A stretch of DNA of 64,000 bases from DASZBX01 sp035943635 (GTDB lineage Bacteria > Actinomycetota > Actinomycetes > Streptomycetales > Catenulisporaceae): positions 1 to 64,000 of the forward strand of contig DASZBX010000107.1 in the NCBI GenBank assembly GCA_035943635.1, read 5' to 3'. The notes under the pieces were generated by a model, which was not told the DNA's origin, searched no databases, and saw only the letters and a program-made list of their open reading frames with translations. The translations under genes were made by a program, and so were the position numbers. This document shows, piece by piece, positions 43,731-52,057 of the stretch (position 1 is its first letter; the number at the start of each line of letters is the position of its first letter).

Positions 43731-46022
43731 CTAAACCGCCGCCGCCGGACCGATCGGCTCCTCGGCGTCCGCCTCCCGGCCGCGTTCCGGGGCGATCAGG
43801 TGGGCGGCGAGCGCGGCCGACGTGGGCAGGCCGGCCTGCGGCCGGTCCAGCGCGACGCCGTACAGCTCCGCGTCCGGCCCGAGCGCGACCAGGCCGCGGG
43901 AGATCGGGCCGAGCGAGATCGGGCCGCGGGCGTCGGACATGCAGGCCAGCGCGGCCCGGTAGAGCTTGCCCGGCGGGCCGCCGCCGGCCGCCGCCGCGGC
44001 CTGCCTCATCCAGTTCCGCGCGTCGCGCTGCCGGCCCGCCTGGTAGTACACGTGGGCCAGTTGCCCGGCCGCGTGCGCCCGGGCCGGCTGGCGGCCGAGC
44101 TCGGCGGACAGGTCGAGACCGGCGTGCGCGAAGGCCTGGGCGTCGGCGAACCGGCTCAGCCGGCAGGCCAGGTAGACGCAGGCGGAACCGATCACGTGCA
44201 TGTGCACCACGTCCCGGTGCCGCCGGGCCACCTCCAGTGCGGCCACGGCGCTCTCGTACGCCTTCGCCACCTGCCCGGCCTGCAGCAGCAGCCAGCTCTC
44301 CCGGTACAGGTACGGCTTGGCGAACGCGCCGTCCGGGTCGCTGCGGCTGAGCGGCTCCAGCGAACGCCAGGTGGCCAGGGCCGCCGGGTAACCGCCCTGG
44401 TCCTCCTGCAGCACGCTCAGATTGCCGATCAGGCTGACCCGCAGCCCGGCCAGCTGCACGTCGCCGGCGCAGTCCTCGGTGTCGGCCAGGGCCGAGCAGA
44501 CCAGGATCTGCGCCTCGGACCGGCGCTGCTGGCGCCAGGCCACCAACGCCAGGCCGTTGCGCAGCCAGCCGGCCTCGAGCCGGGCCGCGACGGTGCGCTG
44601 CCCGGCCACCTGGACCAGGCCGCGCTCGAACCAGACCCGGCCCTCGTCCAGCCGCCCGAGCCGCTTGGCCGCGAGCAGGCCCTGGTAGTACGAGATCTGC
44701 GCCCGCAGCTCGGGCTGCCCGGCCGCGGCGTACGCGGCCTCGAAGATCTCCGCGGCGGTCTCCGGATGGTCCAGGTACGCGTGGGCCAGCGCGGCGTACA
44801 GCAGGGCCGGCTGGCGGTCGGCCGCGCTCTCCCCGGCGGCCAGCGCGATCCGGCAGCACAGCAGGATCAGCTCGGGGTTGAGCGTGAACCCGAAGGACTG
44901 CCGGGCCAGCCGCAGCGCCCGCCCGGCCCCGGCCGCGTGGTCCCCGCCGGACACCTCCAGGAACGCCAGCGCCGCCTCCACCCCCTCGCGGCCCGGGTCC
45001 GGACGGTCCGGGGCCGGGCCGGCCTGGGTGGTGCGCAGCTTGTCCGCCAGCGCCCGGCAGGCCGCCCGGTACTGCTCGGCGGTCAGCTGGCGCAGAATCG
45101 CCCGGCGGGTGCCCGGGACGAGCGCCAGCGCGGCCAGCGGGCCGTCCAGCGGGCCCTCGATCGCGGCGGCCAGCGCCGGGTCGCCGAGCACCGCCGCGGA
45201 CACCAGGCGGTCGGCCACCTGCGGCGGCAGCGAGCCGAGGTCCGTGGATGCGCCGGGCCGGACCGGGTCGCCCGGGTACTGCCCGGGCAGGTCGACCGCG
45301 CCGGTCGCGGCCAGGAACCGGCGCAGCAGCAGGTCCTGCTCGCCCTCCGCGTCGGTCCAGCCGGCCAGCAGTGCGCCGTCCAGCCCGCCCAGGGCCGACT
45401 GCGGGCGCGCGGCCCAGCGCGGCCGGTCCGGTCCGGCCGGGCTGGTGGCCAGCACGGTCACCGGGCCCGGGCCCTCGGCGCGCTGCCACAGTCGCAGCAG
45501 GCAGGCCAGGGTGTGCCGGTCGCACAGGTCGGCCTGCTCGATCAGGATCACCGGCGGGCGGCCGTAGCTGCGGCCGAGTCCGGCCAGGCCGGCCCCGGCC
45601 ACCTCGGCCACCGCGGCGACCAGGCGGCGCAGCCGCTCCGAGTCCCGGTCCAGTCGCCGCTTGGCCGCGCCGGTGGCGATCGAGGAGAGCGCGGCGGTCT
45701 CGGCGAAGCGCGGGCGGGTGCGCAGCTCCGGCAGCAGCACGGCCAGTTCGGGCAGGAAGTCGCCGAGCACGGCGCCCGACTCGCGCTGGACGGCCGGCAG
45801 CAGCAGCCGCAGCAGTTCGCGGACGGGCCCGAAGGCGGTCGGCGCGGCCGTGCCGGCCCGCAGCCGCAGGAACGGGTACTGGTGGTACTGCGCCCACGTG
45901 TGCAGCCAGTCCGCCGCGTTCAGGGCCGGCAGGCCGCCGGGGGTGCGCAGGCGGAGCACGACGGGTTCGTCCTGCGCCCGGTCCAGCTGCTGGACCAGCG
46001 CTTCGATCATGGGACCAGGCAC
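43731..46022 (-). CDS. LAL-type ATPase/TPR protein without P-loop and without HTH
   Basis: This 763-aa protein has the architecture of large LuxR (LAL/MalT-like) regulators. A STAND-type NTPase region spans about 15-330 (VVLRLRTPGG..., PVRELLRLLLPAV, PPVILIEQADLCDRHTLACL in place of Walker B). Long TPR-like helical repeats follow at about 370-720. The position of the P-loop reads TPGGLPALNA with no G-K-S/T, the usual Asp pair of Walker B is E-Q, and there is no C-terminal LuxR HTH. ATP hydrolysis and DNA binding by this chain are therefore unlikely. A GTG start with AAGGAG at good spacing is used. It is the third gene of a minus-strand run after the amidohydrolase and a small ORF. Confidence 0.75.
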   Translation of the reverse strand: MPGPMIEALVQQLDRAQDEPVVLRLRTPGGLPALNAADWLHTWAQYHQYPFLRLRAGTAAPTAFGPVRELLRLLLPAVQRESGAVLGDFLPELAVLLPELRTRPRFAETAALSSIATGAAKRRLDRDSERLRRLVAAVAEVAGAGLAGLGRSYGRPPVILIEQADLCDRHTLACLLRLWQRAEGPGPVTVLATSPAGPDRPRWAARPQSALGGLDGALLAGWTDAEGEQDLLLRRFLAATGAVDLPGQYPGDPVRPGASTDLGSLPPQVADRLVSAAVLGDPALAAAIEGPLDGPLAALALVPGTRRAILRQLTAEQYRAACRALADKLRTTQAGPAPDRPDPGREGVEAALAFLEVSGGDHAAGAGRALRLARQSFGFTLNPELILLCCRIALAAGESAADRQPALLYAALAHAYLDHPETAAEIFEAAYAAAGQPELRAQISYYQGLLAAKRLGRLDEGRVWFERGLVQVAGQRTVAARLEAGWLRNGLALVAWRQQRRSEAQILVCSALADTEDCAGDVQLAGLRVSLIGNLSVLQEDQGGYPAALATWRSLEPLSRSDPDGAFAKPYLYRESWLLLQAGQVAKAYESAVAALEVARRHRDVVHMHVIGSACVYLACRLSRFADAQAFAHAGLDLSAELGRQPARAHAAGQLAHVYYQAGRQRDARNWMRQAAAAAGGGPPGKLYRAALACMSDARGPISLGPISRGLVALGPDAELYGVALDRPQAGLPTSAALAAHLIAPERGREADAEEPIGPAAAV

Positions 46023-46051
46023 AGCGGCGCTCCTTCACTCCGGCCGGGCCG

Positions 46052-46291
46052 TCACCGCAGGACGGCGCTGGACACGACGGCCAGGAAGTGCGCCCCGGGC
46101 AGCACCGGAACGCTGAAGGCTCCAGTTCCGCCAGTTCCGCCAGTTCCGCCAGTTCCGCCGGGCGCGGCGGCCGGGTCCGGTGCGGCGGCACCCGACCGGG
46201 GCCCGGCCGGGTGCCCGGGCGCGGGCCGGGCACCGGGGGTCTGCACGTCCGTCTCGTACAGGGCGTCCAACGGGCCCGGGTCCTGCGCCAT
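46052..46291 (-). CDS. Small protein with Gly-Gly-Thr repeats
   Basis: This 79-aa product has an acidic N-terminus (MAQDPGPLDALYETDVQTPG), a Pro/Ala/Gly middle, then four G-G-T repeats encoded by a perfect 9-bp tandem repeat (TTCCGCCAG on the plus strand) and a hydrophobic C-terminus (AFSVPVLPGAHFLAVVSSAV). GAGGAG precedes the ATG. It lies between the amidohydrolase and the ATPase/TPR gene on the same strand. The leader-like acidic N-terminus followed by a distinct C-terminal segment is reminiscent of peptide precursors, but no Cys or known core motif is present. Confidence 0.55.
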   Translation of the reverse strand: MAQDPGPLDALYETDVQTPGARPAPGHPAGPRSGAAAPDPAAAPGGTGGTGGTGGTGAFSVPVLPGAHFLAVVSSAVLR

Positions 46292-46442
46292 GCCGCATGC
46301 TCCTCGTCGTCCGGTCCGCGGCCGCGGCCCTGGCCCGCCGGGTCGCGGTCCAGGATCGCAGCTCTCTGATTCAGGTTCAAGGCCGCGGCCGGCTCCGGCG
46401 CCCGCGCGGGCCGGGGCCCGGGCCGCCGGCCGCCCGGCCCGG

Positions 46443-47585
46443 TCAGGCCCCGCGCACCACCGGGCTGCTCAGCGCCGCGCCGCGCGGGGCCAGCAGCCGC
46501 CGGCAGTTGCCGCCGGCGATGCCCTCGAACGCCGCGGCCGGGATGTCGGTGCGGGCCCGCAGCCGGTCCACCGCGCCGGTCATGGTGTGGTTCGAGTGCG
46601 GGAACTCGGTGGAGAACATCAGCACCTCGGGCCCGGCGAAGTCGATCACCGACGGGATGAACGGGTCGTCCGCGGCGCAGGAGACGAAGCACTGCCGGCG
46701 GAAGTAGTCCGAGGGGCGCATGTCCAGCCACGGCACCTCCCAGCCCAGCTGCTCGGTGTGCTTGTCCATCCGGTCCAGCCAGTACGGCAGCCAGCCGCAG
46801 CCGGCCTCCAGGAAACCGACCCGCAGGGCGGAGAACCGGGCCAGGATCCCGCCGAAGGCGAAGGAGGTGACCGCCAGCATCTGCTCCACCGGGTGGGAGA
46901 CCAGGGCCGAGCTGACCCCGGTGTCGAACCGGTCGGTGCCGGTGGTCGCGCCGGTGGCGAACCCGGTCTCCTCGTGCACCATCACGGCCAGGCCGCAGTC
47001 GTCGATCTCGGCCCACAGAGGGTCGTTGGACCGGTCGTCCAGGGCCCGCCCGCCGACCGGGTTGGGCCGCACCAGCACGGCGGCGAACCCGGTCTCGTGC
47101 GCCTGGCGGACTGCCTTGACCGCCCGCCCGACGTCCTGCTGGGGCAGGATCGCCACCGGGAACAGCCGCTTGGGCGCCCGCGAGCACAGCTCCCGGACCC
47201 AGTGGTTGTACGAGTCCGCCATCGCCGCGGCCAGTCCGGCGTCGGGCACCGCGCCCACGGCCAGCCCCTGGCTGGGCAGGATCACCGCCGCGTCCACGCC
47301 CTCGTGGTCCATCCGGGCCAGCCGGCTGTCCATCCGGCTGCTGATCGCGACCTCGTCCCGGTAGTGCGCCAGGTCCAGGTCGGCCGGGGCCGACTCGGCG
47401 GCCGGGCGGCGCGCGGCCCGGCCGGGTCCCTCGGGCGCGGGGTGCACCCGGGACTCGGCGGCCGGCCGCTCGACCCCCCAGCGCTCGGCGCCGCGCCGGG
47501 GGGTGCGCACGCGGGGCTGAGGGGAGGCCCACCTCTGCCACATGTCCCAGGGTTCGACGACGTGCGCGTCGGCATCGATGATCAA
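46443..47585 (-). CDS. Amidohydrolase-2 family protein (ACMSD-like TIM barrel)
   Basis: This 380-aa protein starts MIIDADAHVVEP (D6-A-H8 metal motif). It continues with ILPSQGL, FPVAILPQQD, AVLVRPNPVGGRALDD, LAVMVHEE (barrel His), SHPVEQMLAV (His), FLEAGCGWLPYWLDRMD and FSTEFPHSNH; the last motif usually has D-x-P-H and here has E-x-P-H. About 45 Arg/Pro/Glu-rich residues are inserted near the N-terminus. The family decarboxylates or hydrolyses carboxylated ring or lactone substrates. It begins a minus-strand run with the small GGT protein and the ATPase/TPR gene. Confidence 0.85.
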   Translation of the reverse strand: MIIDADAHVVEPWDMWQRWASPQPRVRTPRRGAERWGVERPAAESRVHPAPEGPGRAARRPAAESAPADLDLAHYRDEVAISSRMDSRLARMDHEGVDAAVILPSQGLAVGAVPDAGLAAAMADSYNHWVRELCSRAPKRLFPVAILPQQDVGRAVKAVRQAHETGFAAVLVRPNPVGGRALDDRSNDPLWAEIDDCGLAVMVHEETGFATGATTGTDRFDTGVSSALVSHPVEQMLAVTSFAFGGILARFSALRVGFLEAGCGWLPYWLDRMDKHTEQLGWEVPWLDMRPSDYFRRQCFVSCAADDPFIPSVIDFAGPEVLMFSTEFPHSNHTMTGAVDRLRARTDIPAAAFEGIAGGNCRRLLAPRGAALSSPVVRGA

Positions 47586-48210
47586 GTTTCCGCTACCGCC
47601 TTGGTGTCGATTCCGGCCGTGTGCCGCCTCCCCGGACGGTCAGCTCCGGCGGACCTGGCCGTCGGGCGTCTCGGGAGCGGGCCTGCCGGCCGCCGTGCGC
47701 TCGCCTGCTCGCGGAACCGCCCGGCAGCCGGACGCCGCACTCCGGCGAGGTCGGTGGGCCGCGGCGATTGATTCGAGGGTTGAGTCGGTGTCGCCTGATT
47801 TCGAGTCTATGCCACATTCCGGGCGCGCTGGCACTCGTAAATCTACCGGAATGATGTAGGTATCTACCGGCCCTGAGGACAAGGTACCTGCAGGTCAGGG
47901 CGATGCTGAGCTCGTGGGAGAATATCCGGGATGCGCAAGGGGGAAAGCCGCGGACGGCGCGAAGCCGGTACTGTTCGGCGCAGGGGCCGCGGTTCGCGGC
48001 GCCCGGGATCGGTCACCGGTGCGCCGGGACGGGCGTGGTTCCAACCCCGCGCGCCGCCGGACGCCGGTGTCCGGGCGGGCGCGCGGACGAACCGGGCTCC
48101 GGGGTTCGTCATCGGGTTGGAGGGTTCTGCTGAACTGCTCAGAAGTACGTGTACTGCTACCGGGGAGAGCCGGACTTCTCGACGATCCGGCCCGGTCGCG
48201 GGGGCAGTGG
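47586..48210. other. Gene-free interval between the amidohydrolase and LuxR-type genes
   Basis: About 625 bp hold only short frames without coding bias. Near 47840-47870, CTACCGGAATGATGTAGGTATCTACCGG forms a small interrupted repeat and may belong to the amidohydrolase promoter, although its distance (about 260 bp) is large. No RNA gene was recognised. Confidence 0.4.
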
Positions 48211-48528
48211 TCAGGCGGCGGCGAGCGCGGGCTCGTCGATGTGCAGGCAGTAGGAGCCGGACGGCCGCGGCGGCCAGGACTCCTGGGCGAAGATGCCGGC
48301 CACGTAGCAGACCGCGACCAGCTCGGCCCGGGTGTGGGTGCCGCTGCGGCGCAGCATCTCGGCCAGGTGGGCCTCGACCGTGCGCTTGCTGATGTGCAGG
48401 GTGGTCGCGATCTTGGCGGTCACCATGCCGGTCGCGACGAGGGAGAGCACCTCGATCTCCCGTTGGGTGAAGTGCGAGGCGCGGCAGCAGCAACCGCTGG
48501 ATTTGAGCAGTGTGCTTGGGTTGTCCAT
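48211..48528 (-). CDS. Stand-alone LuxR-type HTH protein
   Basis: This 105-aa protein is essentially one LuxR HTH: FTQREIEVLSLVATGMVTAK, then HISKRTVEAHLAEMLRRSGT. It has no receiver or autoinducer domain. A run of three Cys (residues 13-15, SGCCCRAS) directly precedes the HTH and two more Cys follow (C74, C94), which suggests metal or redox sensing. GAGGGA lies before the ATG at 48528. It is downstream of the exported-peptide gene on the same strand and near the ATPase/TPR protein that lacks an HTH. Confidence 0.8.
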   Translation of the reverse strand: MDNPSTLLKSSGCCCRASHFTQREIEVLSLVATGMVTAKIATTLHISKRTVEAHLAEMLRRSGTHTRAELVAVCYVAGIFAQESWPPRPSGSYCLHIDEPALAAA

Positions 48529-48663
48529 GTTTGTTCCCTCGTTTTCAGGCGCGTTGACAGAGGAGGACGTCGGCGTGCGTTCCTCCGGAAGGCTTGCGGG
48601 CCGTGTCTCGGCGGTGGGGCGGTCCGGTCGGTCCGGCGGGACCGACCGGAACCCCGGCATCGT

Positions 48664-48816
48664 TTAGTCCCAGAAGGTGTCAGCGGGGGAGGCCGGCTGG
48701 ACCGCGGACACGGAGGGGTGCGCGGAATGAACTCCGGCAGTCGTCGCCGCCACCACACCCAGGGCGATCGCGAAGAAGACTGCTACCAGTATGCGCGCCA
48801 TGCGAATTTCGCACAT
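48664..48816 (-). CDS. Small exported peptide (50 aa), candidate signal peptide or pheromone
   Basis: The 50-codon ORF starts at ATG 48816 with GAAAGAAG seven bases upstream. The product has a basic N-terminus (MCEIRMAR), a hydrophobic helix (ILVAVFFAIALGVVAATTAG) and a short polar C-terminal part ending QPASPADTFWD. This is the form of a secreted small peptide: after cleavage near residue 24-32 about 18-26 residues would be released. No Cys lies in the exported part. It lies 135 bp upstream of the LuxR-HTH gene and diverges from the larger LuxR-type regulator, so a regulatory link is plausible. Confidence 0.65.
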   Translation of the reverse strand: MCEIRMARILVAVFFAIALGVVAATTAGVHSAHPSVSAVQPASPADTFWD

Positions 48817-48984
48817 AATCCCACTTCTTTCGTCTAGGTAATCACGTCAGTCAGCAACTCTGGACATCTACGGACCCGGGGCCAGAGCCCTGTTAGTCGC
48901 TTGAGTCCACTTTGTCAGTCGTCACGCCGTCATTGCTATGCTTACGCCCACTGTGTTTTCGGCATTGCAGCAACAGGAGGGGGT

Positions 48985-50028
48985 ATGCGGATGCCAGACA
49001 TGAGTCTGGAAGACCTGGATCCTGCGCTGCGTGCCGATGCGGAACAGGTATACCAGTGGGCGGTCCAGAACCGGATCCTGCGTCCACTGGTCGACTCCGC
49101 CCCCTCCGCGCTCGGGATGACCGAGGAGCGCTTCCAGCAAGTCCTGGCCCTGCTCGACTCGCTCCAGCTTATCCGCCCGGCCGGCGCGGACGGCACGCTC
49201 GTCCCGGTCAGCCCGGACATGGCCATCGACGCGCTGGTCGGCAGCCGCCGCGAGCAGGTGTTCGCGCTGGAGGCGGAGCTGCTGCACAAGCGGCGCGAGC
49301 TGTCCGAGCGCCAGGCCGAGGTCGCCGCGTTCGCGGTGGCCTACCAGCGCGGCCGGCTCAGCCAGGGCGAGTCCTCGCTGATCGAGGTGCTCGAGGACGC
49401 CCGGGCCGTGCGCGCCCTGCTCGGCATGATGATCAACGAGTGCAAGAACGAGGTGCTGGCCTGCCAGCCCGGCGGCCCCCGGCCGGAGTCCGCCCTGGCC
49501 GACTCGCTGCCGCGGGACCTGTCCATCCTGGCCCGCGGGGTGACCCTGCGCTCGCTGTACCAGCAGACCGCCCGGTTCGACCCGGTCACCATCCGCTATG
49601 TCAGTACCGTGACCGAGGCCGGCTCCCAGATCAGGACCGCGATCGAGCTGCCGCCCCGGATGATCCTGATCGACCGGATGATCGCCTTCCTGCCGGTGCA
49701 CGGGATACCCGGCGGGGCGATCGTGGTGCGCGACGAGTCCACGGTCCAGTTCATCAGGGCCGTGTTCGACCTGGTCTGGAGCACCGCGCAGCCGTTCACC
49801 GGCCCCGGCGGGAACAACTCCGCCTCGCCGGAGGCGCTGGACGAGACCAGCATCCGGATAGTCCAGCTGCTCGCGGACGGGTACACCGACAAGGCCATCG
49901 GCGCCAAGCTGGGCATGAGCGAGCGCACGGTCCGCGAGTACGTGCGGAAGATCTACGACCTGCTGAAGGTCAAGAGCCGGTTCCAGGCCGGCGCGGCCGC
50001 CGCCTCCCGCGGCCTGATCAGCATCTGA
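48985..50028 (+). CDS. TrmB-like/LuxR-type transcriptional regulator
   Basis: This 347-aa protein has an N-terminal winged-helix-like segment (about 10-65: ADAEQVYQWAVQNRILRPL, TEERFQQVLALLDSLQLIRP), a coiled coil (FALEAELLHKRRELSERQAE) and a middle ligand-binding-like domain. The C-terminal LuxR HTH has IRIVQLLADGYTDKAIGAKL and MSERTVREYVRKIYDLLKVK. This architecture is common for actinobacterial regulators of secondary metabolism. AGGAGGGGG lies before the ATG at 48985. It diverges from the exported-peptide gene, which could be its target or input. Confidence 0.88.
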   Translation: MRMPDMSLEDLDPALRADAEQVYQWAVQNRILRPLVDSAPSALGMTEERFQQVLALLDSLQLIRPAGADGTLVPVSPDMAIDALVGSRREQVFALEAELLHKRRELSERQAEVAAFAVAYQRGRLSQGESSLIEVLEDARAVRALLGMMINECKNEVLACQPGGPRPESALADSLPRDLSILARGVTLRSLYQQTARFDPVTIRYVSTVTEAGSQIRTAIELPPRMILIDRMIAFLPVHGIPGGAIVVRDESTVQFIRAVFDLVWSTAQPFTGPGGNNSASPEALDETSIRIVQLLADGYTDKAIGAKLGMSERTVREYVRKIYDLLKVKSRFQAGAAAASRGLISI

Positions 50029-50164
50029 ATCCTCCTTCGTCCGGCTTTTCAGTGCGCTGCGACAGCGCGACGCGGTGCCAGTGCGCTGATGAGAAGTTCT
50101 ATCGTGCCCTGACTTGATGCGCCTGTGCGCTTTTCCGCGCCCGCGCCCGAACCGGCGGCAACGG

Positions 50165-50755
50165 TCAGCCTCCGGTCATCACCCGCAGGACGAGCTCGGT
50201 CACGAGCGGGATCACCTCGTCCGGCTCCCGCCCGGGCCCGGCCAGGGTGTCGAAGGTCTCGAACGAGGTCAGCGCGTGCAGCACGTCCACCCGGTCCTCG
50301 CCGACCGCCCCGAACCGGCCGGCCAGCACCCGCAGGCCGGTCCGGCGCCGCTCGTCCCGGGCCGCGATCACCGCCCCGACCTCCGGGTCGAGCACCGCGA
50401 TGGCCCGGATCCGGCGCAGCACCAGCCGGTCCGAGGCCCAGAACCGGCCGAAACAGGCCACGAACCGGCTCAGCGCCCCGGCCGGGTCCGGATGGGTGAA
50501 CGCCCCGGCCAGATCCGCCATCCGGCCGTTCGCCGCGAGCGTGTCGAACAGGGCCTCCAGCAGCCCGCTGCGGGATTCGAACCGGTAGTAGACCGTGGCC
50601 CGGGCCACGTCCGCCCGTCTGGCCACCGCGTCCAGGCTGAAGGCCGCGGAACCGTCCGGGTCGGCCAGCAGGGCCCGGGCGGCGTCCAGCACCTTCTGCC
50701 GGGTCGCGTCGACCGCGGCCTGGCGCTGGCCGAGCTGATACGGGCGCGGACTCAC
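50165..50755 (-). CDS. TetR-family transcriptional regulator
   Basis: This 196-aa protein has a complete N-terminal HTH (VLDAARALLADPDGSAAFSL, AVARRADVARATVYYRF, SRSGLLEALFDTL) and a ligand-binding C-terminal domain. Its promoter faces that of the downstream divergent F420-type oxidoreductase, so it probably represses that gene. The interval 50756-50830 includes AATTATTCATACAGTCTGTC, AT-rich with a CAGTCTG/CAGAC-like half-site, which is the likely operator area. Confidence 0.9.
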   Translation of the reverse strand: MSPRPYQLGQRQAAVDATRQKVLDAARALLADPDGSAAFSLDAVARRADVARATVYYRFESRSGLLEALFDTLAANGRMADLAGAFTHPDPAGALSRFVACFGRFWASDRLVLRRIRAIAVLDPEVGAVIAARDERRRTGLRVLAGRFGAVGEDRVDVLHALTSFETFDTLAGPGREPDEVIPLVTELVLRVMTGG

Positions 50756-50966
50756 GGCGGGCTCCTTGACCGGTGGGTTAATTATTCATACAGTCTGTCT
50801 GAAGGAAAGCGGGGAGGCAAGCGCGGACGGGTGCGGCCCGGCCCGGCCGCTCTGGCTGCCTGCCTGCCCGGTCGGCCGAGGCCGCGTCCCAGGCAGCCTG
50901 CTGCCGGTCTGCGGGCGATGTCCGGGCAGCTCACCGCACTCCAATCCACCTCACCAGGAGTCCACG

Positions 50967-51821
50967 ATGTCACCACATCCCTTCCGTTTCGGCCTGGTCG
51001 CCGCCACGGCGCCGCACGGGCAGAGCTGGGCCGACCAGGCCCGCCGGGCCGAATCCCTCGGCTACGCCGCCATCCAGGTGCCCGACACGCTCGGCACCCT
51101 CGCCTCGTTCCCCGCCCTGGCCGCCGCCGCGGCGGTGACCAGCACGCTGCGCGTCGGCAACTACGTGCTGGCCGTGCCCAACCACCGGCCCGCCGAGGTG
51201 GCGCACCAGGCGCTCACGCTCGACATCCTGTCCGGCGGCCGGTTCGACCTCGGCCTCGGCGCCGGGCGCCCGGACGCCGGCCGGGAGGCCGAGCAGCTCG
51301 GCGTCCCGTTCGGCAGCCCGGGCGAGCGGATCGACCGGCTGAGCGCCACGATCGAGGCCGTCCGCGCCCGCTACGCCGATCCCGCCGGCCCGCTCCAGCC
51401 GGTCCAGAAGCCGCACCCGCCGCTGATGATCGCGGCCAACGGCGGCCGGATGCTGCGGCTGGCCGCCGCCGAGGCCGACATCGTCGCGCTCGGCCTGCCG
51501 ATCGAGTCCGGGGTCGACGTGCTGGCCGCCAAGGCCGCCGAGCTGCGTCAGCACGCGGGGGAGCGGGCCGACCGGATCGAGCTCGCGCTGAGCCTGTTCG
51601 TGATCGGGGACGGCACGCCGCCCTGGCTGGCCGGGACGATCGGCGCCGACCCGGCCCGGCTGCACCAGCTCGACGCGGCCACCGCAGTCCGCGGCACCCC
51701 GGCCCAGATGGCCGAGGTGCTGCGCCGCCGCCGGGACCAGACCGGGGTGTCGTACCTGCAGATCAACGCGATCTTCATGGAGGAGTTCGCCCCGGTGGTG
51801 CAGCTGCTCGCCGGAACCTGA
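50967..51821 (+). CDS. LLM-class F420-dependent oxidoreductase (TIGR03621-like)
   Basis: This 284-aa luciferase-like TIM barrel has FRFGLVAATAPHGQSWADQA, SLGYAAIQVPDT, RVGNYVLAVPNHRPAEVAHQ, SGGRFDLGLGAGRPD, KPHPPLMIAANGGRMLRLAA and YLQINAIFMEEFAPVV. The features fit the TIGR03621 group, predicted to use F420. The ATG at 50967 is preceded by CAGGAG. It diverges from a TetR gene. The substrate is unknown. Confidence 0.88.
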   Translation: MSPHPFRFGLVAATAPHGQSWADQARRAESLGYAAIQVPDTLGTLASFPALAAAAAVTSTLRVGNYVLAVPNHRPAEVAHQALTLDILSGGRFDLGLGAGRPDAGREAEQLGVPFGSPGERIDRLSATIEAVRARYADPAGPLQPVQKPHPPLMIAANGGRMLRLAAAEADIVALGLPIESGVDVLAAKAAELRQHAGERADRIELALSLFVIGDGTPPWLAGTIGADPARLHQLDAATAVRGTPAQMAEVLRRRRDQTGVSYLQINAIFMEEFAPVVQLLAGT

Positions 51822-52057
51822 GCCGAGCCGGACCGTCGCCTCATCGCCCCGCGGCCGGAGCCCGCCCGGCCCGCCGGCGTTCCGGCCGCGGACCCGGCCG
51901 TTCGCCTCCCGGGTCACTCCCATGGCCCCTTCCGGCGCGCCGGACCCGGGCCCCGCGTGCCTACGATCGAAGGGCTTGACCTGGGAGTCCACGGCGCGGC
52001 GGCGCGGAATCGGCCGCCCGGCCGGGGGCTCGGGCACCCGAGGAAGGACCGGCCGAG

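Noticed and set aside
46120..46160. Tandem TTCCGCCAG repeat as a CRISPR-like or iteron array
   Set aside because: The unit is 9 bp with no spacers and lies in frame inside a small coding sequence.
36682..47585. A lanthipeptide or other standard RiPP cluster
   Set aside because: No LanB/C/M, YcaO, radical SAM or RRE protein is present; the small ORFs lack known core motifs.
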